Source of the DNA: CAYUYM01 sp964449305
GTDB lineage: Bacteria > Bacteroidota > Ignavibacteria > SZUA-365 > CAYQST01
Reading direction: 5' to 3'
DNA length: 64,000 nucleotides
Assembly (NCBI GenBank): GCA_964449305.1
Contig: CAYUYM010000001.1
Location: 47,530 to 111,529 of the forward strand
Numbering within the stretch: the stretch's first letter is position 1; every line of letters begins with the position of its first letter. Below the pieces are notes generated by a model. That model was given only the letters and a program-made list of their open reading frames with translations, was not told the origin of the DNA and made no database searches. This document shows positions 8,749 to 18,014 of this stretch, piece after piece. A program made the translations under genes and the position numbers.

Positions 8749-8876
8749 CCGGGGGGCTGGCCACGGAATCCGGATGTTATCTGTATGAAAAGTCGCCTTC
8801 CCATGCCTCCGTTCTTTCGATTGAACAAATTGGGTGGTATTTTCTCGTCTCCATTGCAATGAATCTCAGGTGACCC

Positions 8877-9182
8877 ATGCGTTTGTCGGAACAGGAAATC
8901 ATGGAGCAGATGCAGGAGATGCCGGAGTGGCATCGGGCTGGAGCCGCACTGCGGCGCTCGTACACCACAGTCCATTTCCGCTCCGCCGTCTCCCTCGTGG
9001 TCGAGATCGCCATGCTCGCCGAAACCGCCGATCATCATCCCGATCTGACCATTTCCTACAACCGTGTCGACGTCACCCTCACCACGCACAGCGCCGGAGG
9101 CGTGACGCAGAAGGATTTCGATCTGGCCAATGCCATCGAATCCATCGCGGCGAAGCACACCGACGACGGCGCCGGAGCGTGA
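8877..9182 (+). CDS. Pterin-4a-carbinolamine dehydratase family protein
   Basis: A 101-residue protein with the family's single alpha/beta fold. The active-site motif is present as ETADHHPD (about residues 49-56), and WHRAGAALRRSY matches the conserved first strands. The classical reaction dehydrates 4a-hydroxytetrahydrobiopterin, recycling the cofactor of aromatic amino acid hydroxylases. In bacteria without such a hydroxylase the family's role (perhaps in molybdopterin metabolism) is unsettled, and no hydroxylase is seen here. It is followed 28 bases later by pyrE on the same strand. Confidence 0.9.
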   Translation: MRLSEQEIMEQMQEMPEWHRAGAALRRSYTTVHFRSAVSLVVEIAMLAETADHHPDLTISYNRVDVTLTTHSAGGVTQKDFDLANAIESIAAKHTDDGAGA

Positions 9183-9210
9183 CATCCGATCACTCATCAC
9201 GGACGAATGC

Positions 9211-9792
9211 ATGCGCTACACCCAGGACCAGGTCCTCGAGATGTTCAAGAGCGCCGGGGCCTTTCTCGAGGGCCATTTCGTGCTCACATCCGGGCTGCAC
9301 AGCCCCCACTACATTGAGAAATTCCGCGTTCTCGAACGCCCCGAACTGACGGCGGATCTCTGCACCGCCTTCGCGGATCATTACCGCCCCCAGGGGGTCA
9401 CCGTCGTCGTCGGGCCAGTCACCGGAGGGGTGATCCTCGCCCACGAAACGGCGAAGCAGCTCGGCGCCCGCGCCATGTTCACCGAACGCGTCGACGGCAC
9501 CATGACGCTCCGCCGGGGCTTCCACCTGACCCCCGACGACCGCGTCCTTGTGGTGGAGGACATCGTCACCACGGGGGGCAGCGTCTTCGAGGTGCTCGAC
9601 GTCGTCCGTGCCACTGGTGCGACCATCGTTGGCGTCGGCCTCCTGGCGGATCGCAGCGGTGGCAGGGTCGTCTTCACCGAACCCGTCCTCGCTCTGATGA
9701 CGCTCGACGTCGTCACCCATCAGCCCGACACCTGCCCGCTCTGCCGCGACGGTGTCGCGATCACGAAGCCGGGCCGCACAGGAAAAGCCTGA
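9211..9792 (+). CDS. pyrE: Orotate phosphoribosyltransferase PyrE
   Basis: Joins orotate to PRPP to give orotidine monophosphate in pyrimidine synthesis. The 193-residue protein has the type I PRTase core: FVLTSGLHSPHYIEKF near the start and the PRPP loop VLVVEDIVTTGGSV near residues 109-122. The C-terminal DTCPLCRDGVAITKPGR is typical of one pyrE subfamily. I start at MRYTQDQVLEMF; a longer frame would overlap the preceding gene. No strong ribosome site is visible, so translation may depend on the upstream gene. An acyl-CoA synthetase follows after 109 bases. Confidence 0.94.
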   Translation: MRYTQDQVLEMFKSAGAFLEGHFVLTSGLHSPHYIEKFRVLERPELTADLCTAFADHYRPQGVTVVVGPVTGGVILAHETAKQLGARAMFTERVDGTMTLRRGFHLTPDDRVLVVEDIVTTGGSVFEVLDVVRATGATIVGVGLLADRSGGRVVFTEPVLALMTLDVVTHQPDTCPLCRDGVAITKPGRTGKA

Positions 9793-9901
9793 TCGTCATC
9801 CCGGATTCCCATCCATTTTCTCCTCTGCCACGCACCCCGGAATCCTCCCCGTCCCGACGGCCACGGACATTCACTGAACAGCCATCAACCGAGGAGTCAC
9901 C

Positions 9902-11718
<1,817 letters not shown>

Positions 11719-11719
<1 letters not shown>

Positions 11720-11750
11720 TTGTCCGAATCAGGGAATTTCCCTACCTTTG
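11719..11750 (+). promoter_or_regulatory. Promoter of the nuo operon
   Basis: ATTG, 20 bases, TACCTTTG. The -7 box is a perfect TAnnTTTG. It overlaps the end of the acyl-CoA synthetase gene and lies 24 bases before the nuoA start. Confidence 0.75.
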
Positions 11751-11773
11751 CAGTTCCATGAAGGAAGAACTCC

Positions 11774-12130
11774 ATGCTTGAAACCTACATCCCCATTTTT
11801 GTCCTTCTCGGCGTCGCCGTCATTTTCGGCATCGTCTCGGTGAACATCTCCTGGCTTCTCGGCCCCCAGCGACCATATCGGGAGAAGATGACAACCTACG
11901 AAAGCGGCATGCAGCCTATCCGCTCCGCGCATGAACGCTTCTCGGTGAAGTACTATCTCGTGGCCATGCTCTTCATCTTGTTCGACATCGAAATCGTGTT
12001 CATGTATCCCTGGGCGGTGCAGTACCGCAACCTTGGGATGATCGGCTTCGTGGAGATGGTGGCGTTCCTGGGGATTCTCTTTGTCGGGTATCTCCACGTT
12101 CTTGGAAAGGGGGCATTGAAATGGGACTAG
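11774..12130 (+). CDS. nuoA: NADH-quinone oxidoreductase subunit A
   Basis: Membrane subunit of respiratory complex I, near the quinone site. The 118 residues hold three hydrophobic helices (about 5-28, 59-79 and 85-108). The conserved YESGMQPI and FDIEIVFMYPWA segments are diagnostic. GAAGGAA precedes the ATG. The last ten bases overlap the start of nuoB, which implies coupled translation. Confidence 0.95.
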   Translation: MLETYIPIFVLLGVAVIFGIVSVNISWLLGPQRPYREKMTTYESGMQPIRSAHERFSVKYYLVAMLFILFDIEIVFMYPWAVQYRNLGMIGFVEMVAFLGILFVGYLHVLGKGALKWD

Positions 12131-12627
12131 AAAGCACGCTCGGTGACGGCTTCTTCACGACCTCGATCGACGCGTTGGTGGCGTGGGCCCGCAAGAGTTC
12201 ACTGTGGCCCATGCCGATGGGCATCTCCTGCTGCGCCATCGAGCTGATGTCGTCCGGTGATCCCCGGCACGACATCGCCCGCTTCGGCATGGAGGTGATG
12301 CGCTTCTCCCCGCGACAGTCCGACGTGCTCGTCGTTGCCGGCACGGTGACCTACAAGATGGCGAAGGTGGTGCGGAAGATCTACGACCAGATGGCCGAGC
12401 CCCGCTGGGTGGTGGCCATGGGCGCATGCTCCTCCTCCGGAGGCATGTTCCGCAGCTATTCCGTGGTGCAGGGCATCGACCAGTTCCTGCCTGTGGATGT
12501 GTTCGTCTCCGGCTGCCCCCCCCGCCCCGACAACCTTCTCCATGCCATGATGGAGCTGCAGAAGAAGGTCGGAAGGTCGAGCGTTCTCGAGTATCAAAAC
12601 AGTCCGATGGACGCTGCCGACCGCTAG
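12121..12627 (+). CDS. nuoB: NADH-quinone oxidoreductase subunit B
   Basis: Peripheral-arm subunit that carries the N2 [4Fe-4S] cluster, the last electron donor to quinone. In its 168 residues the cluster ligands appear as the adjacent pair in ISCCAIELMSSGDP (near 38-39), the cysteine in MGACSSSGGMF, and the one in VSGCPPRPD. Its start overlaps nuoA by ten bases. nuoC follows after 55 bases. Confidence 0.96.
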   Translation: MGLESTLGDGFFTTSIDALVAWARKSSLWPMPMGISCCAIELMSSGDPRHDIARFGMEVMRFSPRQSDVLVVAGTVTYKMAKVVRKIYDQMAEPRWVVAMGACSSSGGMFRSYSVVQGIDQFLPVDVFVSGCPPRPDNLLHAMMELQKKVGRSSVLEYQNSPMDAADR

Positions 12628-12682
12628 GCGGCTGCGCCATCCCCCGGGTTCCCCCGGCCCATTCAGGAGAGTGATGTGACCC

Positions 12683-13174
12683 ATGAAACCCATCCTTGAC
12701 CACGTGATCGACCAGATGCGGACCGAATTCGGCCCCGCCGTCATTGATGTCACCGAATTCCGTGACGATGTGATGGTGACCGTGGAGCGCGACCGCATCG
12801 TGGACATCGTCCGCTTCCTGCGCGACAATCCCCTCTGCCCGTTTCCCCTGTGCGAGGATGTGTTCGGCATCGATCAGGACCGCCAGCCCGCGCGGTTCGA
12901 GGTGAACTACCATTTCTTTTCCATCGAGCACAAGGTGCGCATCCACCTCAAGATCCGTGTCGAGGAAAAACCCTGTGAGGCACCCTCCATCACGGGTCTC
13001 TTCCCCGGCGCCGACTGGTACGAGCGCGAGACCTGGGACATGTACGGCATCACCTTCATCGGGCATCCCGATCTGCGACGCGCCTACATGCCCGAGGAAT
13101 ACGTGCATCATCCGCTGCGAAAGGATTTCCCCATGATGGGGATCCCCGGATCCATCCCGCTTCCCAAACGATAG
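12683..13174 (+). CDS. nuoC: NADH-quinone oxidoreductase subunit C
   Basis: A 163-residue 30-kDa-type subunit of complex I's connecting arm. The signature W-ERETWDMYGI block is present (DWYERETWDMYGITFIGHPD), followed by the LRRAYMPEEY and HHPLRKDFP ending typical of the family. AGGAG lies about 14 bases before the ATG, with GTGATG between. It is separate from nuoD, not fused as in some enterobacteria; nuoD starts ten bases later. Confidence 0.95.
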   Translation: MKPILDHVIDQMRTEFGPAVIDVTEFRDDVMVTVERDRIVDIVRFLRDNPLCPFPLCEDVFGIDQDRQPARFEVNYHFFSIEHKVRIHLKIRVEEKPCEAPSITGLFPGADWYERETWDMYGITFIGHPDLRRAYMPEEYVHHPLRKDFPMMGIPGSIPLPKR

Positions 13175-13183
13175 GCTGTCCGC

Positions 13184-14482
13184 ATGAACACCACCGATCC
13201 CATGGATGTCTTTGACAGACCCGTTTCCATCACCAGCCTGACGAGCGAGGAGAAGCAGTCGGCGATTCTCAAATCCCTGCTGTCCCAGCATTCCGACGTG
13301 TCCCGTGAGGATCCGTTGGAGAATGAGATGATCCTCAACATGGGGCCGTCCCACCCGGCCACCCATGGCGTGCTCCGCCTGCTGCTGCGCATCGACGGCG
13401 AGACGGTGACCGGCTGCGTGCCCGAGCTGGGCTATCTCCACCGCGGCTATGAGAAGATGGCGGAGAACGAGACCTATCACGAGTTCCTGCCACACACCGA
13501 CCGCCTCGACTATCTGCAGCCGATGCACAACAACGTCGCCTACATGCTCGCCGTCGAGAAGCTCTGCGGCATCGAGGCGCCTCCCCGCGCACAGTTCATC
13601 CGCACCATCGTCAGCGAGCTCGCACGCATCTCCTCGCACTTCGTCGCCTTCGGCACCATGACCATGGATGTGGGCGCGATGACACTCCTGCTGTGGGCCT
13701 TCCGCGAACGCGAGAAGATCCACGACATCTTTGATCTCATCTGTGGCGCACGCTTCACGACCAGCTACACCCGCATCGGCGGTGTGGCGCAGGACATCAG
13801 CCAGGAGTCCATCGATGCGATCCGCGCCTTTCTCGTGCAGCTTCCGGAGAAGATCGACGAATGCGAACGCCTCATCAACCGGAACCGCATCTTCTTCGAT
13901 CGCTGCCGCAACATCGGTGTGATCAGCGCGGAGGAGGCCCTGGCGATCGGCTTCACCGGACCCAACCTCCGCGGCAGCGGTGTGGCCATGGATCTGCGCC
14001 GCGACACCCCCTACCTTGTCTACGATCAGCTCGACTTCGATGTGATCACCGAGAAGGAGGGGGATTCCCTCGCGCGGTACTACGTCCGCCTCCGCGAGAT
14101 GCGCGAGAGCATGAAGATCCTCCACCAGTGCCTCGACATGCTGCCGGCCGGGCCCGTCCACGCACGTGAACCGAAGAAGGTGCTGCCGCGCAAGGAGCGC
14201 ATCTACACGCGCATGGAGGAGCTGATCCACGACTTCATGATCATCAACTTCGGCGTCGAGCCCCCGGCGGGCGAGGTATACCATGCGGTGGAATCGTCCA
14301 AGGGCCAGCTCGGTTTCCACATCGTGAGCCGCGGCGAGGGGCACCCCTGGCGCATGAAGATCCGCTCCCCGTCATACTGCAACATTCAGGCCCTGCCGCA
14401 GCTCATCAAGGGCCATCTCATCTCGGATGTGGTCGCCATCATCGGCAGCATCGACCCGGTCATGGGCGAAGCCGACAAATAA
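13184..14482 (+). CDS. nuoD: NADH-quinone oxidoreductase subunit D
   Basis: The 49-kDa-type subunit that forms the quinone cavity with NuoB. At 432 residues it has a slightly long N-terminus (about 45 residues before the conserved core). Diagnostic segments are MGPSHPATHGVLR near 52, PELGYLHRGYEKM, the YLQPMHNN block, and the end region with SPSYCNIQALP and DVVAIIGSIDPVMGEADK. It lies in the middle of the operon, with nuoE 15 bases on. Confidence 0.96.
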   Translation: MNTTDPMDVFDRPVSITSLTSEEKQSAILKSLLSQHSDVSREDPLENEMILNMGPSHPATHGVLRLLLRIDGETVTGCVPELGYLHRGYEKMAENETYHEFLPHTDRLDYLQPMHNNVAYMLAVEKLCGIEAPPRAQFIRTIVSELARISSHFVAFGTMTMDVGAMTLLLWAFREREKIHDIFDLICGARFTTSYTRIGGVAQDISQESIDAIRAFLVQLPEKIDECERLINRNRIFFDRCRNIGVISAEEALAIGFTGPNLRGSGVAMDLRRDTPYLVYDQLDFDVITEKEGDSLARYYVRLREMRESMKILHQCLDMLPAGPVHAREPKKVLPRKERIYTRMEELIHDFMIINFGVEPPAGEVYHAVESSKGQLGFHIVSRGEGHPWRMKIRSPSYCNIQALPQLIKGHLISDVVAIIGSIDPVMGEADK

Positions 14483-14497
14483 CGGACAGAGAATCCC

Positions 14498-14986
14498 ATG
14501 TTCAACGAAGAAGAACTCACGAAGGTCGCGGAAATCCGCTCGCATTATCCCACGAATCATGGCGCCGTCATGGGCGTGCTTCACCTGGTGCAGGACAAGT
14601 TCGGCTTCATCTCGGGAGAGGCCATCGAGCAGGTGGCGGCGCTCCTCGACATCCCACCGGAGCATGTCTACGGCGTTGTCACGTTCTATGAGATGTACCA
14701 CGAACACCCGATGGGGCGGTACAACCTCCAGGTCTGCACGAACGTTTCCTGCATGCTTCGCGGCTCCGATGCCATCGTGGAGACGGTGCGCCACCGCCTG
14801 GGCATCGGCTTCGGTGAGACAACACCCGACGGCCTCTTCACGCTGCACGAGGTGGAATGCCTCGGTGCCTGCGGCGGTGCTCCGGCCATCTCCGTCTGGA
14901 AAACCTATCACGAGAACATGACGCCCGAGAAGATGAACGCCATCATCGACGAGCTTCTTGCCAGCCACCAACCCCGCACGCCATGA
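14498..14986 (+). CDS. nuoE: NADH-quinone oxidoreductase subunit E
   Basis: The 24-kDa-type subunit of the NADH-dehydrogenase module, with a thioredoxin-like fold and the N1a [2Fe-2S] cluster. In its 162 residues the ligands are C-x4-C in CTNVSC and C-x3-C in ECLGACGGAP. The N-terminal helical bundle contains HYPTNHGAVMGVLHLVQDKF. Its stop overlaps the nuoF start as ATGA. Confidence 0.96.
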   Translation: MFNEEELTKVAEIRSHYPTNHGAVMGVLHLVQDKFGFISGEAIEQVAALLDIPPEHVYGVVTFYEMYHEHPMGRYNLQVCTNVSCMLRGSDAIVETVRHRLGIGFGETTPDGLFTLHEVECLGACGGAPAISVWKTYHENMTPEKMNAIIDELLASHQPRTP

Positions 14987-16254
14987 TCGACTACCAACCC
15001 CTCATCCTCCGGAACATCCCCGATCTGCACACCCTCGACGTGTACGAGGCGAACGGCGGCTATGGCGCCCTTCGCAAGGCGCTGGGCATGACGCGGGACG
15101 CGATCATCGCCGAGATCAAGACGTCGGGCCTCCGCGGTCGCGGCGGCGCCGCCGTCCCCACCGGCCTCAAGTGGACCTTCATGCCGAAGGAGGGGGACAA
15201 GCCCCGCTACCTTTGTGTGAACGGTGACGAGAGCGAGCCCGGCTCATTCAAGGACCGGCAGATCTTCGAGTTCAATCCGCATCTCATGATCGAGGGCATC
15301 CTCATCGCGGGCTGGACGCTCGGCCTGAAGGCGGCCTACATCTACATCCGCGGCGAGTACGAACAGTTCGTGCGCATGGTGGAGAAGGCCATCGCCGATG
15401 CATATGCCCGCGGGTACATCGGTCCCCGCATGCGCGAAACGCTCGGCTGCGATTTCTCGATGGATATCCATGTCCACCGGGGTGCCGGGGCCTACATCTG
15501 CGGTGAGGAATCGTCGCTCATGAATTCCATCGAGGGGCGGCGACCGTATCCCCGCGTCAAGCCGCCCTTCCCAGCGCAGTACGGCCTCTGGGGTTGCCCC
15601 ACCACCATCAACAACGTCGAGACCATGGCGAACATCCCGCTCATCATCGGGCGGGGCGGTGAATGGTACTCGAAGATCGGCGCGGAGAAGCATCCCGGCC
15701 CCATTCTCTACGGCATCTCGGGCCATGTGAACAAGCCCGGCGTGTATGAACTGCCCACGGGCATGCTTCTCACCGAGCTCATCCACGACGTGGCCGGCGG
15801 TGTGCCAGGCAACAAGCGGATCAAGATGGTCATCCCCGGTGGAAGTTCCATGCCTCCGCTCCGCGGCGATCAGCTCGAAGGGGTGCGCATGGACGCTGAA
15901 TCCCTCAAGGCCGTCGGGTCCGCCATCGGCACCGCGGGCATCATGGTGATGGACGAGGACACGGATCTGGTGCGTGTGCTCGCGCGCATCACCCACTTCT
16001 ACTGGATCGAATCCTGCGGGCAGTGCACGCCCTGCCGCGAGGGCACGGGGTGGATGCTGAAGATTCTCAAGCGCCTCAGCCGTGGCGAGGGACGCATCGA
16101 GGATCTCGATCTGCTCGTGAGCATCGCCAACAACATCGAGGGCAACACCGTCTGCGCGCTCGGCGACGCCGCGGCCTGGCCGGTGAAGTTCACCATCCAG
16201 CGGCTTCGCGAGGAGTTTGAGGCACACATCCGCAGCGGTGCGGCGGCCGGGTGA
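14983..16254 (+). CDS. nuoF: NADH-quinone oxidoreductase subunit F
   Basis: The NADH- and FMN-binding subunit of complex I, 423 residues. The FMN/NADH loop GLRGRGGAAVPTGLKW is near residue 47, NGDESEPGSFKDR near 80, and HRGAGAYICGEESSLMNS near 166. The N3 [4Fe-4S] ligands are CGQCTPCREGTGW plus the cysteine in GNTVCALGDAAAWP. The chosen ATG overlaps the nuoE stop (ATGA) and gives the family's normal N-terminus; an upstream in-frame ATG would sit inside nuoE. The expected nuoG does not follow. Confidence 0.96.
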   Translation: MIDYQPLILRNIPDLHTLDVYEANGGYGALRKALGMTRDAIIAEIKTSGLRGRGGAAVPTGLKWTFMPKEGDKPRYLCVNGDESEPGSFKDRQIFEFNPHLMIEGILIAGWTLGLKAAYIYIRGEYEQFVRMVEKAIADAYARGYIGPRMRETLGCDFSMDIHVHRGAGAYICGEESSLMNSIEGRRPYPRVKPPFPAQYGLWGCPTTINNVETMANIPLIIGRGGEWYSKIGAEKHPGPILYGISGHVNKPGVYELPTGMLLTELIHDVAGGVPGNKRIKMVIPGGSSMPPLRGDQLEGVRMDAESLKAVGSAIGTAGIMVMDEDTDLVRVLARITHFYWIESCGQCTPCREGTGWMLKILKRLSRGEGRIEDLDLLVSIANNIEGNTVCALGDAAAWPVKFTIQRLREEFEAHIRSGAAAG

Positions 16255-16886
16255 TGGCCGGAAAGCTCTGCCCCAAGATCATCTTCGAAGGCACACGCCT
16301 GACGCACAAGACCGACCTCGCCTTCGCCTGCAACGAGCATCCGCGCATCGTGGGCCCGCGGCGCTATCGCTACCATTCACCGCTCATCTCGGGCGAGTGG
16401 TGCGCCTTCACCAACGTGCCATGGGGCCGGGGGCTCATCAACTTCCGGAGGGAGGAGGAGGCCCGTGCGATGGAGACCTACGACACCTGGTGCCGCCTCT
16501 TCGAGCTCCAGCGCTACTATTCGTGGATCATCGACCGCTTCCACATCTCCACCATGATGCACCAGCAGCTCCATGAGGGACGGACCTACGACTTCACCCA
16601 CGTCGAGGAGCGCCTTGCCTCCCTGGGATTCCGCATCGTCTTCTGCCGGCGTGATCCCGGCACCTTTGCCGCCGCCCGGACGGAGCGCCTGCGCGTGTCA
16701 GGCAGACCGTCACAATATGACGATCTCGATGTGTTCCTTCGTGAACAGGAACTCTTCCAGACGCTGCTCGGGCGGTCACGCCTTCCCGTGCTCACCCTCG
16801 ATGTGAGCAATGGCGACATCCCCCGCCTGGCCGATGCCGTGGCCGACTGGATGGAGGCGACGGGCGGCCTGATCATGCCCGACTGA
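16254..16886 (+). CDS. Thymidylate-kinase-like protein with an altered Walker A motif
   Basis: A 210-residue protein whose ATG overlaps the nuoF stop (TGATG), so it is translated with the complex I genes. The start reads KIIFEGTRLTHKTDLA, which lines up with the dTMP-kinase P-loop pattern FEG-x-x-G-x-GKT. Here the Walker A glycine before the lysine is histidine (G13-x4-H18-K19-T20). IIDRFHIS at 92-99 resembles the kinase DR-x-x-x-S motif, and an arginine-rich lid-like stretch (CRRDPGTFAAARTERLR) follows. No function can be assigned. It may be a degenerate nucleotide kinase or a binding-only relative. GTG three bases upstream is an alternative start. A canonical deoxynucleoside kinase exists at 33 kb, so this is not the only such gene. 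Confidence 0.7.
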   Translation: MAGKLCPKIIFEGTRLTHKTDLAFACNEHPRIVGPRRYRYHSPLISGEWCAFTNVPWGRGLINFRREEEARAMETYDTWCRLFELQRYYSWIIDRFHISTMMHQQLHEGRTYDFTHVEERLASLGFRIVFCRRDPGTFAAARTERLRVSGRPSQYDDLDVFLREQELFQTLLGRSRLPVLTLDVSNGDIPRLADAVADWMEATGGLIMPD

Positions 16887-16888
16887 GG

Positions 16889-17449
16889 TCACAGGATCTG
16901 GAGATGCTCCAGCACGATGCGGATGCCGATGATGATGAGCACCGCACCGCCGATGCGTTCCATGCCCGCCCCCAGTGCGTGCGAGAACCGCTCACCGAGC
17001 CGCACACCCAGCACCGTCATCCCCGCCGCGACAACGCCGATCACGATGCTCGGCAGCACAATGCCGGAGTTCATCACCGCGATGCTGAACCCCACGGCAA
17101 GGGCGTCGATGGATGTGGCGATCGACAGGCTCACGAGGGACCAGCCGCGCGTCATGTCACTCCGGAACTCCCGATGCTTGTCAAAGCTCTCGTGGATCAT
17201 CTTCACGCCGATCGCAAGGAGCAGCCCCAGCGCGATCCAGTGATCGAAGGCGCTCACCACCGACTCGATCTGCACGCCCGCCACCCAGCCGATGATGGGC
17301 ATGAGGAACTGGAAGAGGCCGAAGTGGAAGGAGAGGCGGAACACCTGCCGCCGGTCCGCCCGCACCAGCGTGGCCCCCGCGGTCAATGCCACAGCGAACG
17401 CATCGAGGGCGAGAGCCAGGGCGACGAGGATGATGGTGAGGAAATCCAT
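16889..17449 (-). CDS. mntP: Putative manganese efflux pump MntP
   Basis: An inner-membrane protein of 186 residues with six hydrophobic helices arranged as two repeats of three. Each repeat carries the family's acidic signature: ALALDAFAVALTAG near the start and SIATSIDALAVGFS near the middle. The family exports Mn2+. The ATG is chosen because the only upstream in-frame start is TTG. A promoter-like TATCTTGG ends only a few bases before it, so the mRNA may have almost no leader, leaving no room for the manganese riboswitch often found upstream of mntP. It is convergent with the kinase-like gene, two bases apart. Confidence 0.9.
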   Translation of the reverse strand: MDFLTIILVALALALDAFAVALTAGATLVRADRRQVFRLSFHFGLFQFLMPIIGWVAGVQIESVVSAFDHWIALGLLLAIGVKMIHESFDKHREFRSDMTRGWSLVSLSIATSIDALAVGFSIAVMNSGIVLPSIVIGVVAAGMTVLGVRLGERFSHALGAGMERIGGAVLIIIGIRIVLEHLQIL

Positions 17450-17574
17450 GCGTGCCAAGATACGGGCCCAACGCGTGAGATTCCAGCCGGGAGCGCTGCG
17501 ACCAGGGACGGTGTTTGAAGTGATCCGTCGGATGCGGAGATTGTCGGTCCAATGTCACGAACACAGGAACGCCC

Positions 17575-17928
17575 ATGTCCAAACCCACACGCCAGTGGAT
17601 CGAAGAATTTCCCGCAGCCATCACCGTCTGTGACGCCGATGGCACCATCATCGAGATGAACCACGCATCCATCCGGACCTTCGCAGCGGATGGCGGGGAG
17701 GAGCTCATCGGAAGAAACGTTCTCGACTGCCACCCCGAACCCTCGCGCTCCACGCTCGAGGGGCTCATGCAGTCGCACGAGGTCAATGCCTACACCATCG
17801 AGAAGGGCGGAAGAAGGAAGCTCATCTATCAGGCGCCATGGTATCGCGATGGTGAATATGCCGGCCTCGTCGAACTGTCCCTCGTGATCCCGTCCGACAT
17901 GCCGCATTTCGTGCGAAGCGACACGTGA
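17575..17928 (+). CDS. Small stand-alone PAS-domain protein
   Basis: The 117 residues are essentially one PAS fold. FPAAITVCDADGTIIEMN is the first strand-turn-strand, FAADGGEELIGRNVLDCHP the helical middle with the typical G-x-N-hLDCHP, and the C-terminal strands include KLIYQAPWYRDGEYAGLVEL. There is no output domain, membrane segment or signal peptide, so it would sense or bind a small ligand in the cytoplasm. It stands alone, with a shared terminator hairpin 20 bases past its stop. Similar single-PAS proteins occur in Bacteroidetes, but the ligand is not evident. Confidence 0.8.
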   Translation: MSKPTRQWIEEFPAAITVCDADGTIIEMNHASIRTFAADGGEELIGRNVLDCHPEPSRSTLEGLMQSHEVNAYTIEKGGRRKLIYQAPWYRDGEYAGLVELSLVIPSDMPHFVRSDT

Positions 17929-17948
17929 CCCGTCCGGCCTGAAACGAC

Positions 17949-17975
17949 GCGGGGGCGACACTGTGTCGCCCCCGC
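17949..17975. terminator. Shared hairpin between two convergent genes
   Basis: A nearly perfect 13-base inverted repeat (GCGGGGGCGACAC and its complement around one T). It lies between the PAS gene and the leftward phospholipase-D-like gene and probably ends transcripts from both sides, although no long T-run follows. Confidence 0.6.
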
Positions 17976-18014
17976 TGTTGTCCTGCCGCATGCTGTGATG
18001 GTGATCAGCGTCGG

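Noticed and set aside
12155..14344. A 729-codon minus-strand frame across nuoB-nuoD
   Set aside because: It lies opposite three well-identified complex I genes in an operon and has shadow composition.
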